A DNA stretch of 14,200 nucleotides, taken from assembly GCA_051872535.1 (NCBI GenBank), contig JBJEDY010000022.1:1-14200 (forward strand), in the 5' to 3' direction. Position numbers and translations under genes: made by a program. Below are positions 1 to 6,037 of the stretch, piece after piece. Numbering within the stretch: position 1 is the first letter of the stretch; each line of letters opens with the position of its first letter. A model generated the notes under the pieces. It ran no database searches. It worked only from the letters and a program-made list of their open reading frames with translations, and was not told where the DNA came from. Origin of the DNA: CAOJBM01 sp051872535 (GTDB lineage Bacteria; Bacillota_I; Bacilli_A; RF39; UBA660).

Positions 1-144
1 ATCACTAACATTTGTTTTTTCAGTTTTACTACTACTAAATGTTATATTATTGGCACTTGTTATTAGTGCTGCTGTTACTGTTAGAGTGGAAAGCACTAAA
101 ACAACTACTCCTAATACAATTATACTTTTAACTTTACTATGCAC
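1..144 (-). CDS. Small exported or surface protein, N-terminal part only (cut by window edge)
   Basis: The first 48 codons of a minus-strand gene run off the left edge. They start at a GTG (142-144); the only other in-frame codon before an upstream TAA that might start is ATT. The product has a short basic N-terminus (MHSKVKS), a hydrophobic segment at residues 8-28 and a Ser/Thr-rich stretch (NITFSSSKTEKTNVSD), which fits an uncleaved or cleaved signal segment with the rest outside the cell. From memory, similar starts occur in Bacillota surface or appendage proteins that continue with a 'VQDALDELY'-like motif, but that part is not in the window. A weak Shine-Dalgarno (GTAAGG, 155-160) lies 10 nt before the GTG. 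A promoter with a poly-G spacer (177-207) sits directly upstream, and this supports the gene call. Function is unknown. The choice of the rare GTG start is the least certain point. Confidence 0.62.
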   Translation of the reverse strand, partial: MHSKVKSIIVLGVVVLVLSTLTVTAALITSANNITFSSSKTEKTNVSD

Positions 145-176
145 AATACCACAACCTTACTTTATTTTCTACTGGT

Positions 177-207
177 ATTGTACCCCCCCCCGAGCCTTAT
201 TTGTCAA
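177..207 (-). promoter_or_regulatory. Probable phase-variable promoter of the partial surface-protein gene
   Basis: Read on the minus strand, a perfect -35 TTGACA (202-207) and a -10 TACAAT (177-182) are separated by 19 bp. Nine of those spacer bases are a G homopolymer adjoining the -10. Transcription would start near 170 and give a leader of about 25 nt to the GTG at 144. The sigma-A optimum is 17 bp, so loss of two G would make a near-ideal promoter and gain of one or two would weaken it. The boxes and tract are directly visible; the switching is inferred from known spacer-tract promoters such as Neisseria porA. Confidence 0.72.
183..191 (-). repeat. Homopolymer tract of nine G (minus strand)
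   Basis: Nine consecutive C on the plus strand (G on the coding strand of the downstream gene) lie in otherwise AT-rich intergenic DNA. No other G/C run of this length is seen in the window. The tract lies entirely within the spacer between the -35 and -10 boxes, where length change by slipped-strand mispairing would alter promoter strength. The length could also be affected by homopolymer sequencing error. Confidence 0.9.
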
Positions 208-320
208 TGGGATGTTATCATTTTTTTAGAGGTTAATTTTTTATATATTATTAATTATTTTCTTCTATTTCAAAATTTAATAATTTTTCATAAGTGGTTT
301 CATATAAATCTTATTCATCT

Positions 321-1427
321 TTATACGCCAGCATTATTTCCCATATCTATCCCACAATAGGCATCTTGTAAAGTAAGATCACTATTACCTATAATAATAG
401 CACTTCCCGTTGATTCACTACATTTTATAATATTAAATTTATCAAAAATATACATTTCTGTTCCCGTAGTATCCTCTTTTATTTTATTATTAGCTCTATC
501 AAGTATTTTATTTATACTTATTTTTCCACTAGATAAAACACTACTTATTTCATAAATATTTTTCTCATCAAATTTAAAAATAACACTATCTAAACATGTT
601 GAATATAAACTATAATCTGCAGCTTCATAAAGAAGTTTTTGATCCATTTCACAACTATTTTGATCATTTGTTATTATTTCAAAATTATCAAAATTCATTT
701 CATTTACAATTTTACTATCATCCATATAAACAACGTAATTTCCATTATTTTCTCTTAAATACCAAATCTTACCTACAACCGTAATATTATCATAAATATC
801 ATAACTACTTAATTCTGAAGCACCATTTTTAAATACTACACGTAAAGTAACATTGTCTGAAAAATTTACATAACCATTTAAAGAAATACCATTAGGTTGA
901 TAAGCCTGCATTTCAATATAATTTATACTTTCTTTACGGCTTATCTTTCCACTTATCTTAATATATCTATTTTTATAATCATCAAAGTTATCAACAATTT
1001 CTCCTAAAAAAGCATTAGAGTTCATTTCTTCCATATCATTAACATCACAATAATACCCAAGCTTATATAATTTATCGACTTTATATGGTTTTCCTTCACA
1101 ACTCCATATACGATATCCAATTGCATTATAAACACGAGAATTATTATTTGTAATTATATTATATGAAAAAACTGGAATACGACTAAAATTAATTGCAATA
1201 ACTGTATCAATAAAAAGCATTCCAAGGGCCCCAATAATTATTAATAAAGGAATATTTTTTATCTTATTTTTAAATAATCTAATAAATCCTATTAAAGAAA
1301 TAATAAATCCTATTCCTACTAAAACAATACGATAATAATTTAAACTTTGTTTACCAAATCCAAATAATAAGAAAAGTCCACCTAAAAAGATTAAAATAAT
1401 ATTATTAATAACTTTCTTTTTATCCAT
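321..1427 (-). CDS. Unknown membrane protein with three N-terminal TM helices and an external domain
   Basis: The 368-aa product is of no family I can name. Residues 8-25, 32-52 and 59-79 are hydrophobic helices. The remaining 290 residues are hydrophilic and probably extracytoplasmic. The middle part (about 140-245) has two 'I.GKI.' / 'VVGKIWYL' beta-type segments resembling a duplicated OB-like fold; this is a weak visual impression. The C-terminal part has a Cys-containing 'SLYSTCLDSVIFKF' stretch followed by a conserved-looking 'NKILDRA' helix and 'FNIIKCSES', a layout seen in other Bacillota exported proteins of unknown function. The start is placed at ATG 1425-1427 because GAGGAG lies 9 nt upstream; an in-frame TTG at 1436 overlaps the spacer. 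It follows the hup terminator and has its own promoter (1453-1481). No terminator is evident between its stop and the next gene. Confidence 0.82.
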   Translation of the reverse strand: MDKKKVINNIILIFLGGLFLLFGFGKQSLNYYRIVLVGIGFIISLIGFIRLFKNKIKNIPLLIIIGALGMLFIDTVIAINFSRIPVFSYNIITNNNSRVYNAIGYRIWSCEGKPYKVDKLYKLGYYCDVNDMEEMNSNAFLGEIVDNFDDYKNRYIKISGKISRKESINYIEMQAYQPNGISLNGYVNFSDNVTLRVVFKNGASELSSYDIYDNITVVGKIWYLRENNGNYVVYMDDSKIVNEMNFDNFEIITNDQNSCEMDQKLLYEAADYSLYSTCLDSVIFKFDEKNIYEISSVLSSGKISINKILDRANNKIKEDTTGTEMYIFDKFNIIKCSESTGSAIIIGNSDLTLQDAYCGIDMGNNAGV

Positions 1428-1452
1428 ACTTTCCAACTCCTCTTGTAAATTA

Positions 1453-1481
1453 ATTATAACATTTTATTTATTTTAAGACAA
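1453..1481 (-). promoter_or_regulatory. Sigma-A-type promoter of the 368-aa membrane protein gene
   Basis: On the minus strand TTGTCT (1476-1481) is followed after 17 bp by TATAAT (1453-1458), with TG one base upstream (an extended -10, TGTTATAAT). A start near 1446 would leave a leader of about 20 nt carrying the GAGGAG site. The -35 box lies next to the T-run of the hup terminator, so the two transcription units are packed head to tail. Confidence 0.7.
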
Positions 1482-1483
1482 AG

Positions 1484-1506
1484 AAAAAAACCTAATTTCT
1501 TAGGTT
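1484..1506 (-). terminator. Rho-independent terminator of hup
   Basis: In the minus-strand RNA a 7-bp stem AACCUAA / UUAGGUU is closed by a GAAA tetraloop and followed by a run of U. It lies 11 nt past the hup stop codon. GNRA-type loops are stable, which offsets the AU-rich stem. Confidence 0.88.
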
Positions 1507-1517
1507 AGTTCTTTCTA

Positions 1518-1790
1518 CTAGTTAAGAGCATCTTTTAATTTAGATCCAGCTTTAAATGATGCAACAGTCTTAGCAGGAATTTTTAATGGTTCTTTAGTTA
1601 AAGGATTGATTCCTTCTCTAGCAGCTCTTTTTTTAGCACTGAAAGTACCAAAACCAACTAAAGTTACTTTACCTTCATTTTTAAGACCTTTAGTGATACC
1701 ATTAAATACAGCATCTACTGCTTTAGCTGCTGCTGCTTTAGATAAGCCAGTTTCAGCTACAACGCTTTCTACTAATTCATTTTTTGACAT
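1518..1790 (-). CDS. hup: DNA-binding protein HU
   Basis: A 90-aa histone-like protein of the HU/IHF family (92 aa in Bacillus subtilis HBsu). It is a dimeric nucleoid protein that bends and compacts DNA. Diagnostic stretches are the N-terminal 'MSKNELVESVVAETGLSKA' helices, 'VTLVGFGTFSAKKRAAREG' leading into the beta arm, the arm-tip region 'NPLTKEPLKIPAKTV' with the intercalating proline, and the closing 'FKAGSKLKDALN'. The start is ATG 1788-1790, with GGGAGG 7 nt upstream; an in-frame TTG at 1803-1805 lies before the ribosome site and is rejected. It stands alone between two terminators and directly follows spoIVA, the same neighbour as in B. subtilis (spoIVA-hbs). Confidence 0.97.
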   Translation of the reverse strand: MSKNELVESVVAETGLSKAAAAKAVDAVFNGITKGLKNEGKVTLVGFGTFSAKKRAAREGINPLTKEPLKIPAKTVASFKAGSKLKDALN

Positions 1791-1846
1791 AATTTTACCT
1801 CCCAATAAAATATCATATTTATAAGGTATGTTACCCTTACATATTA

Positions 1847-1875
1847 AAAATATCAGATAAAAATCGTAAAATCAA
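1847..1875 (-). promoter_or_regulatory. Possible sigma-A promoter of hup
   Basis: TTGATT (1870-1875) and TATTTT (1847-1852) are separated by 17 bp on the minus strand, just after the spoIVA terminator. This is the best-matching pair in the 85-bp gap before the hup ribosome site and would give a leader of about 50 nt. The -10 box is poor and the area is nearly all A/T, so other choices are possible. Confidence 0.4.
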
Positions 1876-1876
1876 G

Positions 1877-1913
1877 AAAAAATGACTATTTTTACACTAA
1901 AGTAGTCATTTTT
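1877..1913 (-). terminator. Rho-independent terminator of spoIVA
   Basis: An 11-bp perfect stem (arms 1878-1888 and 1903-1913, core TGACTA/TAGTCA) encloses a 14-nt loop and is followed by a U run on the minus strand. It begins 4 nt after the spoIVA stop. An 11-nt direct repeat (ATTTTTACACT at 1888-1898 and 1908-1918, plus strand) overlaps the hairpin and allows a smaller alternative ACTA...TAGT fold. Confidence 0.85.
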
Positions 1914-1917
1914 ACAC

Positions 1918-3396
1918 TTATATAACAATTGCAATAAGATTATTGCTTCCTTTATTAACAATTTTTGTTACTGTTTGACTTAATTTATAACGAGTAGATT
2001 CAGGCATTACCATTAGTTTAGATTGAATACCTTCTTGAACAATTACATCTAAACTACGTCCAAATATTTCACTTTTCCAAATACTACTTGGATCAGTTTC
2101 ATAATCTTTCATTAAGTAATCAATTAACTCTTTACTTTGTAATTCACTACCTATTATTGGTTCAAATGTACTTTCTACATCAACTTTCATTAAATGAATA
2201 CTTGAAGCAACAGCTTTTAACTTAACACCATATCTATTACCTTGTTTAATAATTTCTGGTGTTTGTAATTTCATTTCTTTTAAAGTTGGATAAACAATCC
2301 CATAACCAGTTGCTTTAGCTGTTTTTAAAGCACTTCTTATATTATCCATTTCACATTTTGTATCTTTATAAGAACTAAATATTTTTAACATACCAGCTTT
2401 TGTATTAACAGCATCACCCATCATTTCGTTAAGAACTTTATTATATAATTCTTCACTACTTTCTAAGTTAAGTGAAACTATACCAGTTGATGCATCAACT
2501 TCACTTATATATGCTTTATTAATATATTCACTATCAGTAAAGTAGCTGATAATATTATCAACATCTTTTAATTTTTTTACTTCTAAAGTACTATTTTTAA
2601 TCTTTTCTATATAATGACTCTTAACTTCATGATTATTATTTAAAATATGAACCCATTCAGGAATTGATACCTTAATATCTACAACTGGAAATTCATATAA
2701 GGCATTTTTTAATATTTCATTAATTTCTTTTTCATTCATATTTTCAACACTAATTGGTAATACAGGAACATTATAATTATCTCTTAAACTATTAGCTAAA
2801 GTTAAAGTTTCATTACTATTTGGACGTAAACTATTTAAAACTATAATAAATGGTTTACCAATTCCTTTAAGTTCTTTTACAACTAACTCTTCAGCACTAA
2901 TATAATCTTCTCTTTTAAGTTCACCAAAAGAACCATCAGTAGTAACAACTACACCAATTGTTGCATGATCTTTAATTACTTTTTCTGTACCAATAGATGC
3001 TGCTTCTACAAATGGTATTGGTTCACTAAACCAAGGTGTATTAACCATTCTCGGATTACCATTTTCATCTTCATATCCATTAGCATTAGGTATTACATAA
3101 CCAACACAATCAATCAATTTAATATTAGTTGTAAACTCATCAATCTTAATAGTTGCACCATTTGAAGGAACAAATTTTGGTTCTGTAGTCATAATTGTTT
3201 TACCTTGAGCACTTTGTGGAATCTCATCTAAACATCTTTTCTTTTCATATTCATCAGAAATATTAGGTACAACTAAATTTTCAATAAAACGCTTAATAAA
3301 AGTTGATTTACCCGTTCTTACTGCTCCTACTACTCCTAAATAGATTTCACCATTACCTCTTTTAGAAATAGCTTCAATAACATTGTCATTTCTCAT
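1918..3396 (-). CDS. spoIVA: Stage IV sporulation protein A (coat-base ATPase)
   Basis: At 492 aa it is the same length as B. subtilis SpoIVA. SpoIVA is a mother-cell protein that hydrolyses ATP to polymerise on the forespore surface as the basement layer of the spore coat, and it is needed for cortex formation. The Walker A motif GAVRTGKST lies at residues 24-32, with the invariant Lys at 30 as in B. subtilis, and a Walker-B-like LIDCVGY has its Asp at 96. Other near-identical stretches are 'GKTIMTTEPKFVP', 'GYEDENGNPRM', 'TPWFSEPIPF', 'GNRYGVKLKAVA', 'IHLMKVDVESTF' and the C-terminal 'NNLIAIVI'. The start codon is preceded by AGGGGTG. It lies between two terminators with its own sigma-E-like promoter. 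The ATPase and C-terminal membrane-localising regions look intact, so a functional protein is expected. Confidence 0.97.
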   Translation of the reverse strand: MRNDNVIEAISKRGNGEIYLGVVGAVRTGKSTFIKRFIENLVVPNISDEYEKKRCLDEIPQSAQGKTIMTTEPKFVPSNGATIKIDEFTTNIKLIDCVGYVIPNANGYEDENGNPRMVNTPWFSEPIPFVEAASIGTEKVIKDHATIGVVVTTDGSFGELKREDYISAEELVVKELKGIGKPFIIVLNSLRPNSNETLTLANSLRDNYNVPVLPISVENMNEKEINEILKNALYEFPVVDIKVSIPEWVHILNNNHEVKSHYIEKIKNSTLEVKKLKDVDNIISYFTDSEYINKAYISEVDASTGIVSLNLESSEELYNKVLNEMMGDAVNTKAGMLKIFSSYKDTKCEMDNIRSALKTAKATGYGIVYPTLKEMKLQTPEIIKQGNRYGVKLKAVASSIHLMKVDVESTFEPIIGSELQSKELIDYLMKDYETDPSSIWKSEIFGRSLDVIVQEGIQSKLMVMPESTRYKLSQTVTKIVNKGSNNLIAIVI

Positions 3397-3423
3397 ATAG
3401 ACACCCCTATCGTTTTCTAATAA

Positions 3424-3451
3424 TACTTATGCTATTTAGAAAAGAATATAA
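3424..3451 (-). promoter_or_regulatory. Sigma-E-like promoter of spoIVA
   Basis: On the minus strand TTATATT (3445-3451) is followed after 13 bp by CATAAGTA (3424-3431). The B. subtilis sigma-E pattern is roughly GnATATT, 13-15 bp, CATACAnT; here ATATT and CATA match and the 3' half of the -10 does not. A start near 3417 gives a leader of about 20 nt with the ribosome site. spoIVA is a sigma-E gene in B. subtilis, which supports the assignment. No sigma-A pair is obvious in the gap. Confidence 0.5.
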
Positions 3452-3452
3452 C

Positions 3453-3477
3453 AAAAAGAACACAATTATGTGTTCTT
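3453..3477 (-). terminator. Terminator of the 183-aa gene, stop codon in the loop
   Basis: A 9-bp perfect stem (AAGAACACA at 3456-3464 against TGTGTTCTT at 3469-3477) encloses a 4-nt loop and is followed by a U run on the minus strand. The TAA of the upstream gene (3466-3468) lies in the loop, so the last codons form the 5' arm. Confidence 0.87.
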
Positions 3478-4017
3478 AACCAATCCTTTAGGATTAAAAA
3501 TTATTCTGAGCGTTAAAAATCTTGTTTCTGCAGTAAATTCAAAATCTAAAGCTTTTATTCTGAATTTGTTAGAAAATTTCTTTGTTCTTTTATTTTCTTT
3601 AAACTTACTTTCACTAGGTGCTTCTTTATAATGTTCAATTATCATATTTTTTAATATTGCCATAACCTTTTTTGAATCAATATAACATTCACATTCTAAA
3701 TCTATTTGAACAGAAGTAAGTAATTGATGGTTATGTTCATTAGTAAAATAATATATTATTCTTGAGTATATTTCTATGATGTCTATATGATAATGTAAAG
3801 AAAATATTTCTTCTCCCATATTATATGATTGTCTATATGGATTGCTATACATTTTGTAAACTTCTTCTGCAGGCATCAGAAAATAGATGTCAGGATATCC
3901 AAACGGAATACTATAAGTTAGTTTTACTGAAGAAATATATAAATGTCTTATTGTTGCTATGATTCCAATTATAACAATGACAATTAAAATGGAAATTATA
4001 ATAAAATTAGTATTCAT
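3466..4017 (-). CDS. Unknown protein with one N-terminal TM anchor
   Basis: The 183-aa product has a hydrophobic segment at residues 5-25, preceded by only a few residues and followed by a soluble domain of about 155 residues. The family is not recognised. The domain contains 'SIPFGYPDIYFLMPAEEVYKM' near its start, a Cys pair 'ECEC' near residues 109-111, a basic linker 'KENKRTKKFSNKFR' and a final beta-type segment. The start ATG is preceded by AAGGAG at 7 nt. The gene lies 21 bp downstream of the secreted 272-aa gene with no terminator between them, so the two are probably co-transcribed and may act together at the cell surface. The transcript ends at the hairpin that includes its own stop codon. 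Confidence 0.78.
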   Translation of the reverse strand: MNTNFIIISILIVIVIIGIIATIRHLYISSVKLTYSIPFGYPDIYFLMPAEEVYKMYSNPYRQSYNMGEEIFSLHYHIDIIEIYSRIIYYFTNEHNHQLLTSVQIDLECECYIDSKKVMAILKNMIIEHYKEAPSESKFKENKRTKKFSNKFRIKALDFEFTAETRFLTLRIIFNPKGLVKNT

Positions 4018-4038
4018 TCGTCTTCTCCTTTCTATTTA

Positions 4039-4857
4039 TTATCTAATTCTTGCGTATACGCCCATCATTCTATCATAATTATAGTCCATATCTGCATCAT
4101 TAAACATAATTGCACCACCTAGACCATTAACATTTAAGAAATAATCCATTGATTGTGCTCTAGTAACATGCCAATTTGTACAATGTTGATAACTTACTTG
4201 AACATCACCAGTACCACCAGTTAATCTTGCTGTAATTGTATTCGTTAAAACATCGATATCTGTACGATCAACTAAGTTCATTGACATTCCAAAGCCATTA
4301 CTAAAACGCATTGTATTAGTTCCGTTATATTGATATGTTATTGCATTTCCTTCTGATGGTGCTGAGTAGTATTGTGTTCCTTGTTGTGATCCATCAACGA
4401 CAGAAAAACCAGTATCAATTTTCATTGCAAATACATCAAAGTTACGAACAGATGGCATTGATAACCATTCATTTATCGCTTTGGCATAATGTTGACCATT
4501 ATTGATTTCATATACAAGCAATGATAGGATTTTTGATGATGTAGTATAACAATCGGGATTTCCACTAACAGCTCGAGGACTTATCATTTCTGAACGTACT
4601 CCACTGACATTTAGTTCATCAATGATAACTTCGTCATGTGCTACTAAGGTGAATTCTTGATCCTTTAAGCTGTTATATTCATTTTGTGTCATGTATTCTA
4701 TATATTGTTCCCCTAATACATTTTTTAAATTATGATAATTAGCTTCATCAAATATAACATTTTGACTATTTACATAGTATTCTTCATCAGATGCTTGAAC
4801 AATAGTTGGTATTAATAATAGTGATAAAGCTAACAATAATTTACATTTTTTACTCAC
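4039..4857 (-). CDS. Secreted protein of unknown family
   Basis: The 272-aa product has a typical signal peptide: basic start (MSKKCK), hydrophobic core LLLALSLLLIPTIV and a likely signal peptidase I site after VQA (residues 20-22). The mature N-terminus 'YYVNSQNVIFDEANYHNLK ... YIEYMTQNEYNSLK' resembles a short exported-protein N-terminal motif I recall from other Bacillota proteins of unknown function. The rest is about 180 residues of probable beta-rich domain with 'WLSMPSVRNFDVFAMKIDTG', one Cys in 'NPDCYTTSS' and one in 'SYQHCTNWHV' (a possible disulfide). No catalytic motif is visible. The start is GTG (4855-4857), chosen because GGAGGT lies 8 nt upstream and the signal peptide begins there. 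It is first in a two-gene unit with the 183-aa membrane protein. No convincing promoter is seen between it and the preceding terminator. Confidence 0.83.
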   Translation of the reverse strand: MSKKCKLLLALSLLLIPTIVQASDEEYYVNSQNVIFDEANYHNLKNVLGEQYIEYMTQNEYNSLKDQEFTLVAHDEVIIDELNVSGVRSEMISPRAVSGNPDCYTTSSKILSLLVYEINNGQHYAKAINEWLSMPSVRNFDVFAMKIDTGFSVVDGSQQGTQYYSAPSEGNAITYQYNGTNTMRFSNGFGMSMNLVDRTDIDVLTNTITARLTGGTGDVQVSYQHCTNWHVTRAQSMDYFLNVNGLGGAIMFNDADMDYNYDRMMGVYARIR

Positions 4858-4903
4858 TGTACTTCACCTCCTAACTACTTTTCCAAATTAACATTTTTGC
4901 CAA

Positions 4904-4952
4904 GAAAAAACACTCTATTTTTACAAGAATTGAACTCTCGCAAAATTAGAGT
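4904..4952 (-). terminator. Terminator after the XRE-type regulator gene
   Basis: ACTCTA/TAGAGT plus TTTT/AAAA, interrupted by one mismatch, pair arms 4942-4952 and 4912-4922 on the minus strand, with a G and a run of six T following. The 5' arm starts immediately after the stop codon at 4953. A competing smaller hairpin AACTCT/AGAGTT shares that arm. Confidence 0.72.
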
Positions 4953-6017
4953 TTATTTAAAAATTGCTTCTATCGAACTTATTTCCTTTTTTGAATCTTT
5001 AATATATTCATCCCATTTACCACATCTTTTTGTTAAACAAACAATTTGATCTCTTTCAAAATTATAATAGAATTCCTCTAATATGATATTTTGATCATCG
5101 CGTAATTGAAAAGATATATAATCACTATATAAAAGATAGGTAATTTCTAATACTTTTTTGGACATTATAACTGTTTCAGTATAAGTATTAGCATTGATAC
5201 TAAAATATTTATTAATTGTATTAATCTGTCTTTGTTTTTCATTAGTTTTTAAATAAATCAAATTTGAATATGGTTCATAACCTAATTCTTTTAATGCGTT
5301 TATTTTATCATTACTAACTTCTGTTTCATCTTGTCTAGCTGTTTCTTGCTGATCTTTAATAATTCTATTATTTTTAAATTTAATATGATAAATTATTTTA
5401 AATTCTTCTTCATATTTCTCCTCATCAGATGTATATGTCACTTTCATATGTAATTTATCAACATCAATATTTTTATTTAATTCAACTTTTATATCATTTT
5501 TTGTAATACCAGAATATAAACTTACGCCATCCTCTTCATATAGTTCAATATAAACATTATCTATTTTCTCATTTCCTAAATATTCAATTTCCGATATTTG
5601 AAACAAGTTTATATCATTAGTTTCTAAATAGTAACCACCTCTAATATCAAAATTACTATTTTTAATACACAAAGTATAAAATTTTACAGAATTATAATTA
5701 ACAACAAAATAAAATGCTAAAAAGAAGAATATTAAAAGTAAGAAGAAAATCACTGCCATTAGAATTCTTTTCTTTCTTTGTTGTTTAATAAACATTTCTC
5801 TACCTAATCTCTTCGCAGCATATAACTCATCCATTGTAATATCAAATATATCACTTAATTGTTTCATCGTATCTATATCAAGATATCCAGGGTTATTCTC
5901 CCATCTAGATATAGTTTTATCTGTAACATGCATTATTTGTGCAAGTTGTAATTGTGTATATCCTTTTTCTTTTCTTAATTCCGATAAGAATTTCCCAAAG
6001 TCAATCTCATCACTCAT
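4953..6017 (-). CDS. Membrane-anchored XRE-family transcriptional regulator
   Basis: The 354-aa protein has an N-terminal HTH_3/XRE domain (residues about 7-64: 'LSELRKEKGYTQLQLAQIM', recognition region 'VTDKTISRWENNPGYLDIDT', 'LSDIFDITMDELY'), a basic linker, one strongly hydrophobic TM helix (about 85-107) and a C-terminal region of about 245 residues that should lie outside the cell. That part is charged and beta-rich and I do not recognise it. Such a layout suggests a one-component regulator whose outer domain senses a signal or a partner; this is inference. The start is ATG 6015-6017, with AGGTGG 5 nt upstream; a GTG at 6026 is in frame but overlaps the ribosome site. It follows fhs by only 20 bp without a terminator, so it is likely co-transcribed with fhs and the spoVIF-like gene. 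Its target is unknown. Confidence 0.87.
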   Translation of the reverse strand: MSDEIDFGKFLSELRKEKGYTQLQLAQIMHVTDKTISRWENNPGYLDIDTMKQLSDIFDITMDELYAAKRLGREMFIKQQRKKRILMAVIFFLLLIFFFLAFYFVVNYNSVKFYTLCIKNSNFDIRGGYYLETNDINLFQISEIEYLGNEKIDNVYIELYEEDGVSLYSGITKNDIKVELNKNIDVDKLHMKVTYTSDEEKYEEEFKIIYHIKFKNNRIIKDQQETARQDETEVSNDKINALKELGYEPYSNLIYLKTNEKQRQINTINKYFSINANTYTETVIMSKKVLEITYLLYSDYISFQLRDDQNIILEEFYYNFERDQIVCLTKRCGKWDEYIKDSKKEISSIEAIFK

Positions 6018-6037
6018 ATTTACCACCTACTTACTAC

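Noticed and set aside
208..320. Terminator for the 368-aa gene
   Set aside because: Only AT-only imperfect hairpins without a proper U run are present, so none is annotated; nothing else is seen in this stretch.
139..360. Plus-strand open frame of 73 codons at the left end
   Set aside because: It has no ribosome site, overlaps the 3' end of the 368-aa gene, spans the promoter with the G tract, and has the low-complexity composition of a shadow frame.
1606..1824. Plus-strand frame antisense to hup
   Set aside because: It mirrors the hup coding sequence and has no ribosome site or family resemblance.
1823..1838. Imperfect AAGG...CCTT inverted repeat in the hup leader
   Set aside because: Short stem with a bulge and no U run; no support as terminator or operator.
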